DNA of 64,000 bases, from contig CAVOII010000004.1 of NCBI GenBank assembly GCA_963696025.1, positions 558,001 through 622,000 of the forward strand, written 5' to 3'. Under the pieces are notes generated by a model. It was given only the letters and a program-made list of their open reading frames with translations, ran no database searches and was not told the DNA's origin. This document shows positions 1 to 8,981 of this stretch, in pieces (position 1 is the first letter of the stretch; every line of letters starts with the position of its first letter). The stretch comes from JABCYV01 sp963696025. Lineage in GTDB: Bacteria; Acidobacteriota; Terriglobia; Terriglobales; Acidobacteriaceae. The position numbers and the translations under genes were made by a program.

Positions 1-1913
1 ACTTCGCGCCGACGGCCCGGGAAGCAGCCGCGGTCCGGGACTTCCTCACAGCCCGTAATTTAAGCATCTCGTCGGTGGACAAAAATAACCACTACGTATC
101 GGCGCAAGGGCGCGTCGCTGATGTTCAGAATGCCTTCAAGGTGCAGATCAACCGCTTCAGGATCAATGGAGAAATCCATCGGGCGAACCTGACTGAGCCG
201 TCGATCGAAGGGCCTGCCGCCACTGTAGTGGCTGCCGTGCAGGGATTAAACGACCTTCGCTATCAGTCTTATGCGCGGCGGCCGATCAATCCTGATACGG
301 GCGGCCCGGCTCGAGGCATCCCGCTCAAGTCAGCCGGCGGCGTGGGATCAAATGGACTGTTTTTTACCGCGGACTGTTTTGGCGGGCCGAAGACCGAGAC
401 TTTCACCACCCCAGGTGGTGGTCCATCCGCCGTGTACACGGGCAATACCTACGGTTCAGGTATCGCTTCCGTTCCGCCCGGAGCTCCTCAGTGCGGCTAT
501 GATGCTGCCGACATGCAAGCCATTTACGGCTTGGATACGGTCTATGCCAACGGCTTTGCTGGTACAGGCCAGACCATCGTGATTGTCGATGCATTTGGTT
601 CGAATACGATTCTTACTGACGCCAACAAGTTTTCCAGACTGAATAAGTTGCCCGCGCTCAGGCTGGGCAAGAATTTCCAAATCGTCAAGCCCAATGGCAC
701 GGCGACCTGCACTGCTAAGAACGGCTGTATCGGAGGAAACTGGCAATTCGAAACCACCCTCGATGTGGAATCGGCGCACAGCATCGCTCCAGCCGCCAAC
801 ATTCTCCTGGTGCTGGCGGCGGACAACACCTTTACCAATATCGATATCGCAAATCTTTATGCGATCGACAATCTCGCGACGGGCAACGCACTCGCGGGCA
901 ACGTCATCTCCAACAGTTTTGGACTTCCAGAGATAGTCTTCGTAGACCTTCAGCCGGGGACCCTCATAGTTGAAAACAACCTCGCAGAGACCGCTGCCGC
1001 TCTGGGCATTTCGCAGCAGGTTTCTACCGGCGACTCCGGCGATAACCTCGCATTAGATAAAGCGAATTTTGGTATTAATGCCACGTCTCCCGGATTCGCC
1101 GCCAGCTCCCCGTTTACCACGGCGCTGGGAGGTACCAGCACGTTCTTAGGTGCGGACCACACCGTCAAATTCCAGACCGGCTGGGGCCTCAACTTCACTC
1201 GAATCGCCAACCCCAACCCGAATCCTCCCGTGGTCCCGCCTCTCGGTTTTGGCTTCAATGGCGGAGCAGGGGGAGGGCCTAGCACCGTCTTCGCCAAACC
1301 ATCATTCCAGAAGGATTTGCCGGGTAGTTTTCGCCAGACCCCAGATATCTCCATGGTTGCGGATCCACAGACCGGACTAGAGCTCATCGTGACGCCTGAC
1401 AGCGTGCCGGGTCATCCGCAATTCGTCGAGGTATTTGGAGGCACCAGTCTCTCTGCCCCGATGTTCTCGGCCATGTGGGCGCTTGCCAACCAGGCGGCCG
1501 GCGGCGGGCCGCTAGGACAGGCCGCACCTCTGCTCTACAGCCTGCCTCCTAGCGCCATCAACGACGTGCGCCAGATCGGTTCCGCCAATAATGTGACGGG
1601 AGTTATTTCGATTCCCAATACGCCGCCGAAGCCGCCCACTATCATCCACGAAAGTGCGAAGGCTCTGGCAGCGCCATCCGCATGTGCGCTTCCACCATGT
1701 ACGCTGGGAAATACCACAAACTTTGTCAGCGCGCTCTTCCAAAGCTCTACTTCCACTCGTTGGGATGTGTTCGTCTTCGGGACAGACACGTCCCTCACCA
1801 CAGGTCCGGGGTGGGACAACGTGACGGGCTTGGGCACGCCGAATGGGTTGCCGTTCATCAATGCAGCCGTGGCAGCGGCGTCAGGAGGCGGTGGTGCTGC
1901 CGCTGCTCATTGA
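1..1913 (+). CDS. S53 family (sedolisin/kumamolisin-like) serine peptidase, 5' end outside window
   Basis: Secreted acid serine-carboxyl peptidase. The frame is open from base 3 with no stop, and the residues before the GTG at 75 (FAPTAREAAAVRDFL) read as the end of a pro-kumamolisin activation domain, so the gene starts upstream of the window and 75 is not the true start. Family hallmarks are visible. QFETTLDVESAH carries the Glu and Asp of the catalytic triad. DSGDN is the oxyanion-hole Asp region. FGGTSLSAP holds the nucleophilic Ser in the (S/G)GTS motif. Near the C-terminus GWDNVTGLGTPNG fits the calcium-binding loop. An alanine/glycine-rich tail ends the protein. It is followed by a clear rho-independent terminator. 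Family assignment is confident; substrate is unknown. Confidence 0.92.
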   Translation, partial: FAPTAREAAAVRDFLTARNLSISSVDKNNHYVSAQGRVADVQNAFKVQINRFRINGEIHRANLTEPSIEGPAATVVAAVQGLNDLRYQSYARRPINPDTGGPARGIPLKSAGGVGSNGLFFTADCFGGPKTETFTTPGGGPSAVYTGNTYGSGIASVPPGAPQCGYDAADMQAIYGLDTVYANGFAGTGQTIVIVDAFGSNTILTDANKFSRLNKLPALRLGKNFQIVKPNGTATCTAKNGCIGGNWQFETTLDVESAHSIAPAANILLVLAADNTFTNIDIANLYAIDNLATGNALAGNVISNSFGLPEIVFVDLQPGTLIVENNLAETAAALGISQQVSTGDSGDNLALDKANFGINATSPGFAASSPFTTALGGTSTFLGADHTVKFQTGWGLNFTRIANPNPNPPVVPPLGFGFNGGAGGGPSTVFAKPSFQKDLPGSFRQTPDISMVADPQTGLELIVTPDSVPGHPQFVEVFGGTSLSAPMFSAMWALANQAAGGGPLGQAAPLLYSLPPSAINDVRQIGSANNVTGVISIPNTPPKPPTIIHESAKALAAPSACALPPCTLGNTTNFVSALFQSSTSTRWDVFVFGTDTSLTTGPGWDNVTGLGTPNGLPFINAAVAAASGGGGAAAAH

Positions 1914-1943
1914 GCTGAGTTTGCATCTTTAGAATGGTTGATT

Positions 1944-1974
1944 AGGGTCGCCCCGTCGGGCGGCCCTCTTTTTT
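1944..1974 (+). terminator. Rho-independent terminator of the S53 peptidase gene
   Basis: A 10-bp stem (AGGGTCGCCC with GGGCGGCCCT, one G-U pair) with a CGTC tetraloop is followed by CTTTTTT. It sits 30 bp after the peptidase stop codon. Confidence 0.85.
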
Positions 1975-2050
1975 GTCCCTTGCTTCGTCGCTTTCCGCTG
2001 TAGAGACTCGATGTTAGCCGGCGCGTCTCAGAATCTGGCCGCGCCTTGTT

Positions 2051-2056
2051 TATAAT
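2051..2056 (+). promoter_or_regulatory. Probable -10 box for lysS
   Basis: A perfect TATAAT lies 66 bp upstream of the preferred lysS start. No convincing -35 hexamer is seen 16-18 bp upstream, so this is a partial promoter call. Confidence 0.45.
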
Positions 2057-2121
2057 CGGTTCTCCCTATTCATCACAAAAGTTCTTTGGGGATCACAATC
2101 GGCGCAGGTAAAAGGAAATCC

Positions 2122-3678
2122 TTGGCACTCGACGACGATATTTATCAACTGCGGCGCGAAAAGCTGAAACAAATCGAAGCTCTCGGTCAGCAGGCTTATC
2201 CGCGAAAGTACGATTTCAACCACACTATTCCTCAGATTCTGGCGGAGTACTCGAGCAAGACCGCCGAGCAATTGGAAAATCCTCGCGTAAATGTGAAGAT
2301 CGCCGGGCGCATCATGGCCATCCGGCTCATGGGCAAGGCGGGATTTGCACACCTGCAGCAAGGTGGACAAAGGCTGCAGATCTACATCAAGAAAGACGCG
2401 GTCGGCGACAAGAACTTCGAGCTATACAAATTACTCGACCTGGGAGATCACATCGGGGTCGGCGGATATTTGTTCCGTACGCGCACCGGAGAACTCAGCG
2501 TACATGTTGACGAGATCACGTTCCTATCCAAGGACCTGCTGCCTCTGCCGGAAAAATGGCACGGCCTCACCGATGTCGAGCTACGCTATCGTCAACGCTA
2601 CGTTGATTTGGTCATGAATCCCGAGGTGGGCGAGGTTTTCCTCAAGCGGAGCAAGCTGGTGCAATCACTGCGACGGTCGATGGAGGCGCAAGGATTTGTC
2701 GAAGTTGAAACTCCCATGATGCAGCAGATTGCGGGCGGCGCGGTGGCGCGGCCGTTTGTTACCCATCACAACACGCTCGACATGGACCTTTACCTCCGTA
2801 TTGCGCCGGAGCTTTACCTTAAGCGGCTCACTGTCGGCGGATTCGATCGTGTGTATGAGATCAACCGCAACTTTCGCAACGAGGGGCTGGGCTGGCGCTG
2901 GAATCCAGAGTTCACCATGCTGGAGTTTTACCAGGCCTATACCGACTACCGCGGCGTGATGGATCTGACCCAGCAGATCATCGAACAGGCAGCTAAGGAC
3001 GTGACTGGAGGAACCAGAACTAAATGGGGTGAGGATGAGATCGACTGGGCGGGATCGAACTGGCGGCGCCTGACTATGCGCGAAGCCATCATCTATTACT
3101 GGCCTGAGGCGGCGGGAGCCAATCCCGAAATTTCAGATTTCGCCACGCAGGATTCAGTGAAAAACCTCGTGCAACGCTTCAACGCGGCGCACCCGCACAT
3201 TGCCTACGATCCGAAAGAGCCTCCTGGGAAAACCATTGCCAGCTTGTTTGACGCTGTCGCCGAGGAACATCTCATTCAGCCGACCATCATTTATGAATTC
3301 CCTACCGCGGTCTCGCCGCTCTCGAAGCAAAAGCCCGATGAGCCAGACTGGACCGAGCGCTGGGAAATTTTTGTCGGGACGATGGAAATCGCGAATGGCT
3401 TCAGCGAGCTCAATGATCCTGAAGACCAGCGCAGACGCTTCGAGCAGCAGCTAAAAGAACGCGAACGCGGCGACGAAGAGGCTCATCAGATGGATGAAGA
3501 TTACATCCGGGCGCTCTCTTACGGCATGCCTCCTGCCGGCGGCGTAGGCCTGGGCGTTGACCGGCTGGCCATGCTGCTGACCGACTCACACACCATTCGG
3601 GATGTGATCCTGTTCCCATTGCTGAGGCCGGAAAAGACTTCCGGCGCGGGCGATTCGAGGAACAGAGAAGAGAAATAG
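2122..3678 (+). CDS. lysS: Lysyl-tRNA synthetase, class II
   Basis: Cytosolic enzyme that charges tRNA-Lys with lysine. The N-terminal OB-fold anticodon-binding domain (residues about 50-150, with VKIAGRIMAIRLMGKAGFAHL) is followed by the class II catalytic core. Motif 2 is in NFRNEGLGWRWNPEFTMLEF and motif 3 in GVGLGVDRLAMLL near the C-terminus. The stretch after FRNEG departs from the usual LysS wording, but the arginine and the glutamate that contact ATP and lysine are kept. Two in-frame TTG starts exist, at 2086 and 2122. The second is preferred because AAAGGA lies 5 bases before it and it begins at the conserved LDDDIYQLRREKL; the first has no ribosome-binding site. Neither choice affects the domains. 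Confidence 0.95.
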   Translation: MALDDDIYQLRREKLKQIEALGQQAYPRKYDFNHTIPQILAEYSSKTAEQLENPRVNVKIAGRIMAIRLMGKAGFAHLQQGGQRLQIYIKKDAVGDKNFELYKLLDLGDHIGVGGYLFRTRTGELSVHVDEITFLSKDLLPLPEKWHGLTDVELRYRQRYVDLVMNPEVGEVFLKRSKLVQSLRRSMEAQGFVEVETPMMQQIAGGAVARPFVTHHNTLDMDLYLRIAPELYLKRLTVGGFDRVYEINRNFRNEGLGWRWNPEFTMLEFYQAYTDYRGVMDLTQQIIEQAAKDVTGGTRTKWGEDEIDWAGSNWRRLTMREAIIYYWPEAAGANPEISDFATQDSVKNLVQRFNAAHPHIAYDPKEPPGKTIASLFDAVAEEHLIQPTIIYEFPTAVSPLSKQKPDEPDWTERWEIFVGTMEIANGFSELNDPEDQRRRFEQQLKERERGDEEAHQMDEDYIRALSYGMPPAGGVGLGVDRLAMLLTDSHTIRDVILFPLLRPEKTSGAGDSRNREEK

Positions 3679-3689
3679 CTTCAGGGGCG

Positions 3690-3725
3690 TCATCCCGAAA
3701 TCCGGCGCAGTTCCGCCGGATGACG
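3690..3725. repeat. Intergenic inverted repeat after lysS
   Basis: ATCCGGCG and CGCCGGAT form a perfect 8-bp stem at 3700-3721. A competing outer pair, GTCATCC with GGATGAC, flanks it. There is no T-run, so it may be a palindromic repeat or an attenuated terminator for lysS. Confidence 0.4.
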
Positions 3726-3923
3726 GATCTCGCGTGAAAGCTGATCTGAACACGTTGCCCTCACGACGGCAGATCCCTCGCCTCGCAGATGAAAACGCGG
3801 GGCATCGGGATGACGTCGGTGTGCCTAACGCTGAGCCACTTGGCGATTTCCCAGAATTTTTGAGCGCAACTTCCGGATATACCGTCCGCTTCCTTTTCTT
3901 CTAACCTGACATCGAATCAAGCT

Positions 3924-5366
3924 ATGGGTTTCGATTTTGATTCTGCGACACGGCGCAAGCTGGGATATCAACTTATTGATCAGATCGACGCGTTCTTCTC
4001 TTCCCTGCCTGATCGCGCGGTGCAGCTTCCCACCACGCAGCGGACTTATGGACCGCTTCACGATTCCCTCCCAGAAGTAGGTCAGAACGCTGCCAAGGTT
4101 CTGGAAGAACTCTGGCACGAAATGGTAGATCAAGGATTCCATATCCCTAGCGCCAATTATTTTGGGCTGATGAATCCGACTCCAACCTATATGGGAGTAT
4201 TAGCGGAAGCGCTGGTGGCGGCGCTCAACCCGCAACTCGCGACCCTGGCGCGGGCGCAGTTGGCTTCGAAGATCGAAGTGGAAACCATTCAGTGGATCGG
4301 GATACGCGTCGGCTGGCCCGGAGAATTCAACGGCACTTTCACCAGCGGGGGCAATGAAGCCAACTTCAGTGGGTTGGCTCTGGCTTTAGCCACCAAGTTT
4401 CCAGAGTCGATTGAGGAGGGTGTGGCATCAATCGGCGGCCAGCCCGTGGCCTATGCCTCAACTGAGTCGCACCACTCGCTCGACAAATCGGCGGGTCTTC
4501 TGGGGCTCGGCCGCAATGCATTGCGGCGGATTGCCGTTGATGAAAAATTGCAATTCGATCCGGGAAAGCTTGAAGCGGCAATCGTCGCTGATCGCAAGGC
4601 TGGGAAAATGCCTTTCTGCGTAGTGGCGACGGCGGGCACCACAAACTCGGGCGTGGTGGACGATCTCATTGCTATTTCGGGGATTTGTCGCTGCCACGAT
4701 CTTTGGCTGCACGTGGATGGCGCATACGGTGGGGCAGCGATTTTCTCCGACCGGCATCGAGACTTGGTGCAAGGAATCGAGCTGGCGGACTCCCTCACTA
4801 TTGATCCGCACAAGTGGCTGGCCGTGCCGTTCGCCGCTGGGGTTATTTTGACTTGCCATCCGGAAACGCTGGAGCGTGCCTTCGCGGTGAGAGCGCCTTA
4901 CATGCCAAAAGCGGCTGGGGCGAACTTGCCGGATAATGCCCGCATCAGCACGCAATGGACGCGACGGATGAATTCGCTCAAGCTTTGGCTGACGCTGCGG
5001 GTCCACGGCCGCAAAGCATATGAGGAGTTGATCGATCGTCAGCTAGCCCTGGCCAGAAAATTCGCCGAATGGGTACAAGCTTCGAAGGAGTTTGAACTTT
5101 CGGCTCAGCCCACTTTGCCCATTGTCACCTTCCGGCTCAAGTCGTCAGGGCTCGGCTCGCAGCAATTGGCCGCAGCCCATGCCAGCGTGGTGGAGGAGGT
5201 CACCAGCGACGGTCAGCGCTGGATTTCGGAAACTATGGTGAACGGCCAAAGCGTGATCCGCATGATGGTCATCAGTTATCTGACCGAAGAGCGCCACTTG
5301 CAAGATTTGGAACTGGCATTAACAAAAGCTGCCAGCCATCTGATTCCCCATGCCAAAGTAGGGTGA
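3924..5366 (+). CDS. PLP-dependent group II amino-acid decarboxylase
   Basis: A fold-type I pyridoxal-phosphate enzyme related to aromatic-L-amino-acid, glutamate and tyrosine decarboxylases. Lys297 in TIDPHKWLAVPF is the predicted Schiff-base lysine, and LHVDGAYGGAAIF contains the Asp that contacts the pyridine nitrogen. FTSGGNEANFSGLALAL near residue 140 is the usual substrate/PLP phosphate region. Length (480 aa) is typical. The substrate cannot be read from sequence: aromatic amino acids or glutamate are both possible, and no transporter partner is adjacent. The gene stands alone, convergent with galE. Confidence 0.85.
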   Translation: MGFDFDSATRRKLGYQLIDQIDAFFSSLPDRAVQLPTTQRTYGPLHDSLPEVGQNAAKVLEELWHEMVDQGFHIPSANYFGLMNPTPTYMGVLAEALVAALNPQLATLARAQLASKIEVETIQWIGIRVGWPGEFNGTFTSGGNEANFSGLALALATKFPESIEEGVASIGGQPVAYASTESHHSLDKSAGLLGLGRNALRRIAVDEKLQFDPGKLEAAIVADRKAGKMPFCVVATAGTTNSGVVDDLIAISGICRCHDLWLHVDGAYGGAAIFSDRHRDLVQGIELADSLTIDPHKWLAVPFAAGVILTCHPETLERAFAVRAPYMPKAAGANLPDNARISTQWTRRMNSLKLWLTLRVHGRKAYEELIDRQLALARKFAEWVQASKEFELSAQPTLPIVTFRLKSSGLGSQQLAAAHASVVEEVTSDGQRWISETMVNGQSVIRMMVISYLTEERHLQDLELALTKAASHLIPHAKVG

Positions 5367-5511
5367 CCAGGCTTGTTCCCGGGTGCCTGACAATGCACTA
5401 GGAACGCTGCCGACCAGCGCTTAGGCTTTTCCTCAGCTGTTGGGCCAATAGGCAGCGCTATCGTAGCGCCCTCCAGCCTCCTAGGACGCTGGGTCGATAG
5501 CGCTTTGCCTC

Positions 5512-6489
5512 TTACGTTCTCCTTGAAAGCGGGGAGTTCTGCTGGGCCCAGTTCCACGCGGTGGCCACGATTTGCTCCAGCGAACGCGTGGCTTTCCAGT
5601 GAAGCAAAGCCTCAGCTCGCCGCGGGTCGGCGACCAGCTCCGCAGGATCGCCTTCACGTCGGGGCCCGATGCGCGTCGGGACGGTTTGGCCGGTGACGCG
5701 CTCAATGGTGGAGATAATCTCGCGGACGGAATGGCCACGCCCTGTCCCCAAATTGAGCCTCGCTGAGGTCCCGCCAGAGAGATATTCCAAGCCCAGAACG
5801 TGCGCTTCAGCCAAGTCGTTCACGTGAATGTAGTCGCGGACGCAGGTGCCATCGGTAGTGGGATAATCATCTCCGTAGATCTCAAGTGCTGGCCGCTCCT
5901 CACGAATGGCCTCGAAGGCACACGGAATCAGGTGAGTTTCTGGCGTGTGGTTTTCGCCGGCGCCTCCATCCTCATCCGCGCCAGCGGCATTGAAGTAGCG
6001 GAAGCTCACGAAACGCAATCCGTAGGCGTGATCATAGGCCTCGAGTGCCTCCTCGAAGGCCAGCTTGGTAATTCCGTAAGGATTGACTGCGAGACGAGGC
6101 GTGTCTTCGGTAATGGGGACCTTGGCGGGAACGCCGTAAACCGCGCAAGTGGAGGAGAAAATGAACTTGCGCACACTGGAATCCAGGACTGCATGGAGGA
6201 GCGTAAGGCCGCCCAGAACATTATTCTGAAAATATTTTCTTGGATTCACGACCGATTCGCCCACGTAGGCATGCGCGGCGAAGTGCATCACGGCATCCAC
6301 ACGCCGAAGCAGCGGCGCCAACTTGGCAGAATCGGAAATGTCGCCGACGATTAACTCAAAACCTTCAGCCAGAGCTTTGTGTCCGGTGGATAAATTGTCA
6401 TAAATGATGACTTCGTGGCCGTGGCGCCTGAGTACCCGAGCCGCATGGCTGCCGATGTATCCCGCGCCTCCGACGACTAGAACAGCCAA
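5512..6489 (-). CDS. galE: UDP-glucose 4-epimerase
   Basis: Interconverts UDP-glucose and UDP-galactose (Leloir pathway, supplies galactose for surface polysaccharide). It is a short-chain dehydrogenase/reductase-type Rossmann protein. GGAGYIG (residues 7-13) binds NAD, YDNLSTG follows beta-2, SST (112-114) and Y138-x3-K142 form the catalytic site, and the C-terminal part contains the sugar-nucleotide binding region. The start is a TTG preceded by an unusually strong ribosome-binding site (GGAGGGAG, about 4 bases before the TTG on the minus strand), which makes this start convincing. 325 aa is normal. Confidence 0.95.
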   Translation of the reverse strand: MAVLVVGGAGYIGSHAARVLRRHGHEVIIYDNLSTGHKALAEGFELIVGDISDSAKLAPLLRRVDAVMHFAAHAYVGESVVNPRKYFQNNVLGGLTLLHAVLDSSVRKFIFSSTCAVYGVPAKVPITEDTPRLAVNPYGITKLAFEEALEAYDHAYGLRFVSFRYFNAAGADEDGGAGENHTPETHLIPCAFEAIREERPALEIYGDDYPTTDGTCVRDYIHVNDLAEAHVLGLEYLSGGTSARLNLGTGRGHSVREIISTIERVTGQTVPTRIGPRREGDPAELVADPRRAEALLHWKATRSLEQIVATAWNWAQQNSPLSRRT

Positions 6490-6563
6490 GTAACTCCCTC
6501 CAAATTGTGTTGTTTAAAGATCCAGTCGGATTCTAGCAGAGGCTTTCCGCAAGCCGTCGGCGA

Positions 6564-6917
6564 CTAGCGTTTCTTCGCTGACGCTGTTCGTGGCATGGGG
6601 TCGGGAGGTTTGTCGGGAGGGAAATTGGTGCTGAGATAATCAATAAAAGCGTCGCGACCGACCGGATCGACGACCGCTCCCCACTTGATCATTTTGTCGA
6701 CTTCCCTGGTCCATGCGGCCTTGCTGAGCCGTTGCTGCAGGATGATGCGCGATTCGTGGCACTCCAGGCAGGCGGTTCGAACCTTGACCTGCACAGGCCC
6801 CGAAGGCAACTCAGGAGATTGGGACCAGAGTTGCGGCACACTGGCAAGCGTAAACAACACGATCATCCACACCCGATGCCGGACCGAAAAGTTCCGAGAG
6901 TCATCACGCTTCAACAT
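6564..6917 (-). CDS. Small c-type cytochrome, likely sulfite dehydrogenase subunit (SorB-like)
   Basis: A 117-aa exported protein with an N-terminal hydrophobic segment (residues about 17-31, ending SVPQLWSQ) and a single heme c motif, CLECH (50-54). Met76 or nearby residues could be the distal ligand. It overlaps the 3' end of the upstream molybdopterin sulfite oxidase-like gene by 14 bp on the same strand, the arrangement known for SorA-SorB, so it is probably the electron acceptor for that enzyme in the periplasm. The role is inferred from context; the heme motif is seen directly. Confidence 0.75.
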   Translation of the reverse strand: MLKRDDSRNFSVRHRVWMIVLFTLASVPQLWSQSPELPSGPVQVKVRTACLECHESRIILQQRLSKAAWTREVDKMIKWGAVVDPVGRDAFIDYLSTNFPPDKPPDPMPRTASAKKR

Positions 6918-8070
6918 GGATCTTCACCTGATCAATGGCGTTGTAGAGATATCCGCTGGGATTCCACTCGGCGGATTGCGGCTGAGTTCGGCCCTGACTG
7001 TCGGCGGCGCGCGACATCAATGTATACTCCCCAGCTTTGGGAGCTTTCCAGTCGAATCCCCACAGCCGCCATGCGTAGTGGGCGTGCTCTTTGCTTAGTT
7101 GCGCCGGCTGCCAAGTGGCGCCAGAATCGGTCGAAATGTCCACGCGCACCACATCCGCTTCGCCTGCCCAAGCCGCGCCATGGATATGGACTGTTTTCGA
7201 TTTAAGCAGAAGACCGTCTGCGGGACCCGCGATGATGGATTTCACATTAAGCCCTGTGACTGCATGCGTATCATCCGGGTTTGCTTGTCCACCCGGAGAA
7301 ATCGGTTGATTTGGCATTCTGTACGCAGGCTTCATGAAGTTTCCTTCAAATTCCTTGTCTAGTACTTTGATCTCGGTCAGCCACTTACATGAAGCAGCGC
7401 CGATCCATCCCGGCACTAGAGCACGCGCGGGAAATCCATGATGCCTAGTCAGCGGTGCGCCGTTCATGTGGGTCGCGACCAGCGTGTCGGAATCCGTCGC
7501 CTTCTCCACCGGAATGCTGCGGATGAATGGCGGCACTTTACCCGGAATCTCGTCCAGGCCGCGAAACATGACGTGCTTGCTCGTGCTTTTCACTCCGGCA
7601 CGCTGCAGAAGATCACGCAGACGCGGGCCAGTAAATCGTGACGTCCCCACCGCTCCTTTTCCCCACTGAACGCCGGGGACCTTGGGCTGCTGGAAAGCAC
7701 GACCATTTCCGGCGCACTCCAGAGTATTGGTTACGGTGTGTGATTCGAGCTTCGCCAAATCGGCCAGGCTCAATGTAAGTGGGCGTTCCACTTCGCCGCC
7801 AACCATCAGCCGCCATGTCCCAGCATCGAGGGTGGCGGGTTCGTGCATATGATTGCGGACGAAGAAATGCTGGATGGGAGTAATCCAGGAGCCTGCAAAC
7901 TCGGGCGGCATTTCCAGGTCCAAAAAGCGGACCGAGCGGACGATCATACCGTCTTTGCCCGGCACTACCACATCGGCGTTATCCGCCGCCCAGGAAAGCG
8001 GCGGATGGAAGGCCGCAGCCGCTACCATCGCTCCCGAGATTTGTTGAAGAAAATCACGACGTGAAATCAT
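6904..8070 (-). CDS. Molybdopterin-dependent sulfite oxidase/dehydrogenase family protein (SorA-like)
   Basis: Periplasmic molybdenum enzyme that most likely oxidises sulfite to sulfate and passes electrons to a cytochrome c. A Tat signal (SRRDFLQ, residues 3-9, then a hydrophobic run) opens the protein. NTLECAGNGR supplies the Mo-coordinating Cys119 of the sulfite-oxidase fold. TRHHGFPARALVPGW and ASCKWLTEI continue the cofactor domain. The C-terminal part (about 280-385) matches the Mo-co dimerisation domain. The cytochrome gene overlaps its end. The upstream sulfonate-type ABC operon and cysteine-less Rrf2 regulator suggest a sulfur-compound locus, since sulfonate breakdown releases sulfite. 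A YedY-like reductase role is less likely because of the SorB-like partner. Confidence 0.82.
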   Translation of the reverse strand: MISRRDFLQQISGAMVAAAAFHPPLSWAADNADVVVPGKDGMIVRSVRFLDLEMPPEFAGSWITPIQHFFVRNHMHEPATLDAGTWRLMVGGEVERPLTLSLADLAKLESHTVTNTLECAGNGRAFQQPKVPGVQWGKGAVGTSRFTGPRLRDLLQRAGVKSTSKHVMFRGLDEIPGKVPPFIRSIPVEKATDSDTLVATHMNGAPLTRHHGFPARALVPGWIGAASCKWLTEIKVLDKEFEGNFMKPAYRMPNQPISPGGQANPDDTHAVTGLNVKSIIAGPADGLLLKSKTVHIHGAAWAGEADVVRVDISTDSGATWQPAQLSKEHAHYAWRLWGFDWKAPKAGEYTLMSRAADSQGRTQPQSAEWNPSGYLYNAIDQVKIHVEA

Positions 8071-8317
8071 TCAGTTCACCATGATCCAAAAAACATGTGA
8101 ATGTAGGCATCCGATTAGCTTTAAGGTCAAATCGGGACCAGCGAAATCCGCGCAGCATTCCTCGCTCTGATCCATTTATTCATCAAAATTTAATCTTTCG
8201 ATAACACAATTCGAAAAAGACTGTGCTAGTTCTTGGCTGCTTCACGCTTTAACCGCAGCTGAGCGTTTGCGAAGAACATACTGAGGAGACCGAAAGTGAC
8301 AATTTGCAATCAAGACT

Positions 8318-8700
8318 TTGCAGGCTCCAGCCACGCCCCGGCTACTTGGTTCGCTTGCGATCCTCGCCTCTTGCCTGCTGTTCGCGACAACATCGTTTGC
8401 CGTCGTTGTTGATGTCGTCCAGACGCTCGCGGTCAACCGCCCTCCGGCGGGCGCCACGCAAAGTTTTATAGTGAGCGCGCCTCTCAGCCCCGCGACCCCG
8501 ACTTTTATAGTCATCTTGCTGGCGGGCGCAAATGGGGACATCCAACTCACTCCCGTTGGCTCATCAGCAGATGGCACGTTGGACGTTAGTTCCAGCAATT
8601 TCCTGGTCCGCAGCCGCTGGCTGTTCGCAGGCCATAATTACTACACCATTACCCTCGATATCGCGACAGATTTTCCTCTGCCGCAGGGTCTGACCGGACC
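8318..8700 (+). pseudogene. 5' half of an exported alpha/beta-hydrolase-like gene, truncated
   Basis: The first ~128 codons encode a signal peptide (LLGSLAILASCLLFATTSFA) and the start of a hydrolase-like domain (PTFIVILLAGANGDIQL, then NFLVRSRWLFAGHNYYTITL and PLPQGLTG). This resembles acidobacterial exported alpha/beta hydrolases, from memory. After about base 8700 the frame simply reads the antisense of an ABC permease gene, so the catalytic half is missing and the nominal stop at 8812 is meaningless. The start is doubtful too: GAGGAG at 8284 is spaced for a GTG at 8296 that is out of frame with this reading, so an extra indel may exist. Confidence 0.6.
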
Positions 8701-8981
8701 AGCAGCCCACCCATGGTTTCTTCCAGAAACTTATTGCTGGCGACGCCCAATCCCAGAACCGTTCCAAGCACAATGGAAATTACGTAGCCAATCAATACGC
8801 GCCGCATGCTGATCGCGATGGCGATCCAGAAGCTATGGTCCTGGAAGCCCGTGTATAACGCCTCTGTGACCTTTTTTGGCGTGGGAAAGAGGTAAGGCGG
8901 CCAGATCTTAAGCGCCGCCAGCAGCGACCAGCTCCCGAGTAGCAGGGCGTAGAAAATCGCGTGTTTAGCGAGCCGCTTCAA
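8649..8981 (-). pseudogene. N-terminal fragment of a SsuC/TauC-type ABC transporter permease
   Basis: Last gene of the sulfonate/taurine-type ABC operon. The true start is probably the TTG at 8981, overlapping the ATPase stop by 17 bp; GCAGGAGC lies just upstream. The reading gives KRLAKHAIFYALLLGSW, PPYLFPTPKKV and FWIAIAISMRRVLIGYVIS, typical of the first transmembrane part of this family. It stops matching after KFLEETMGGLLV at about base 8700. The remaining helices and the EAA loop that docks to the ATPase are missing. What follows is antisense of a hydrolase gene. Only about 95 of an expected ~250 residues survive, so the transporter cannot work as encoded here. Confidence 0.75.

Noticed and set aside
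5455..5469. GCGCTA/TAGCGC mini-hairpin between convergent genes as terminator
   Set aside because: Six-base stem with a 3-base loop and no T-tract on either strand.
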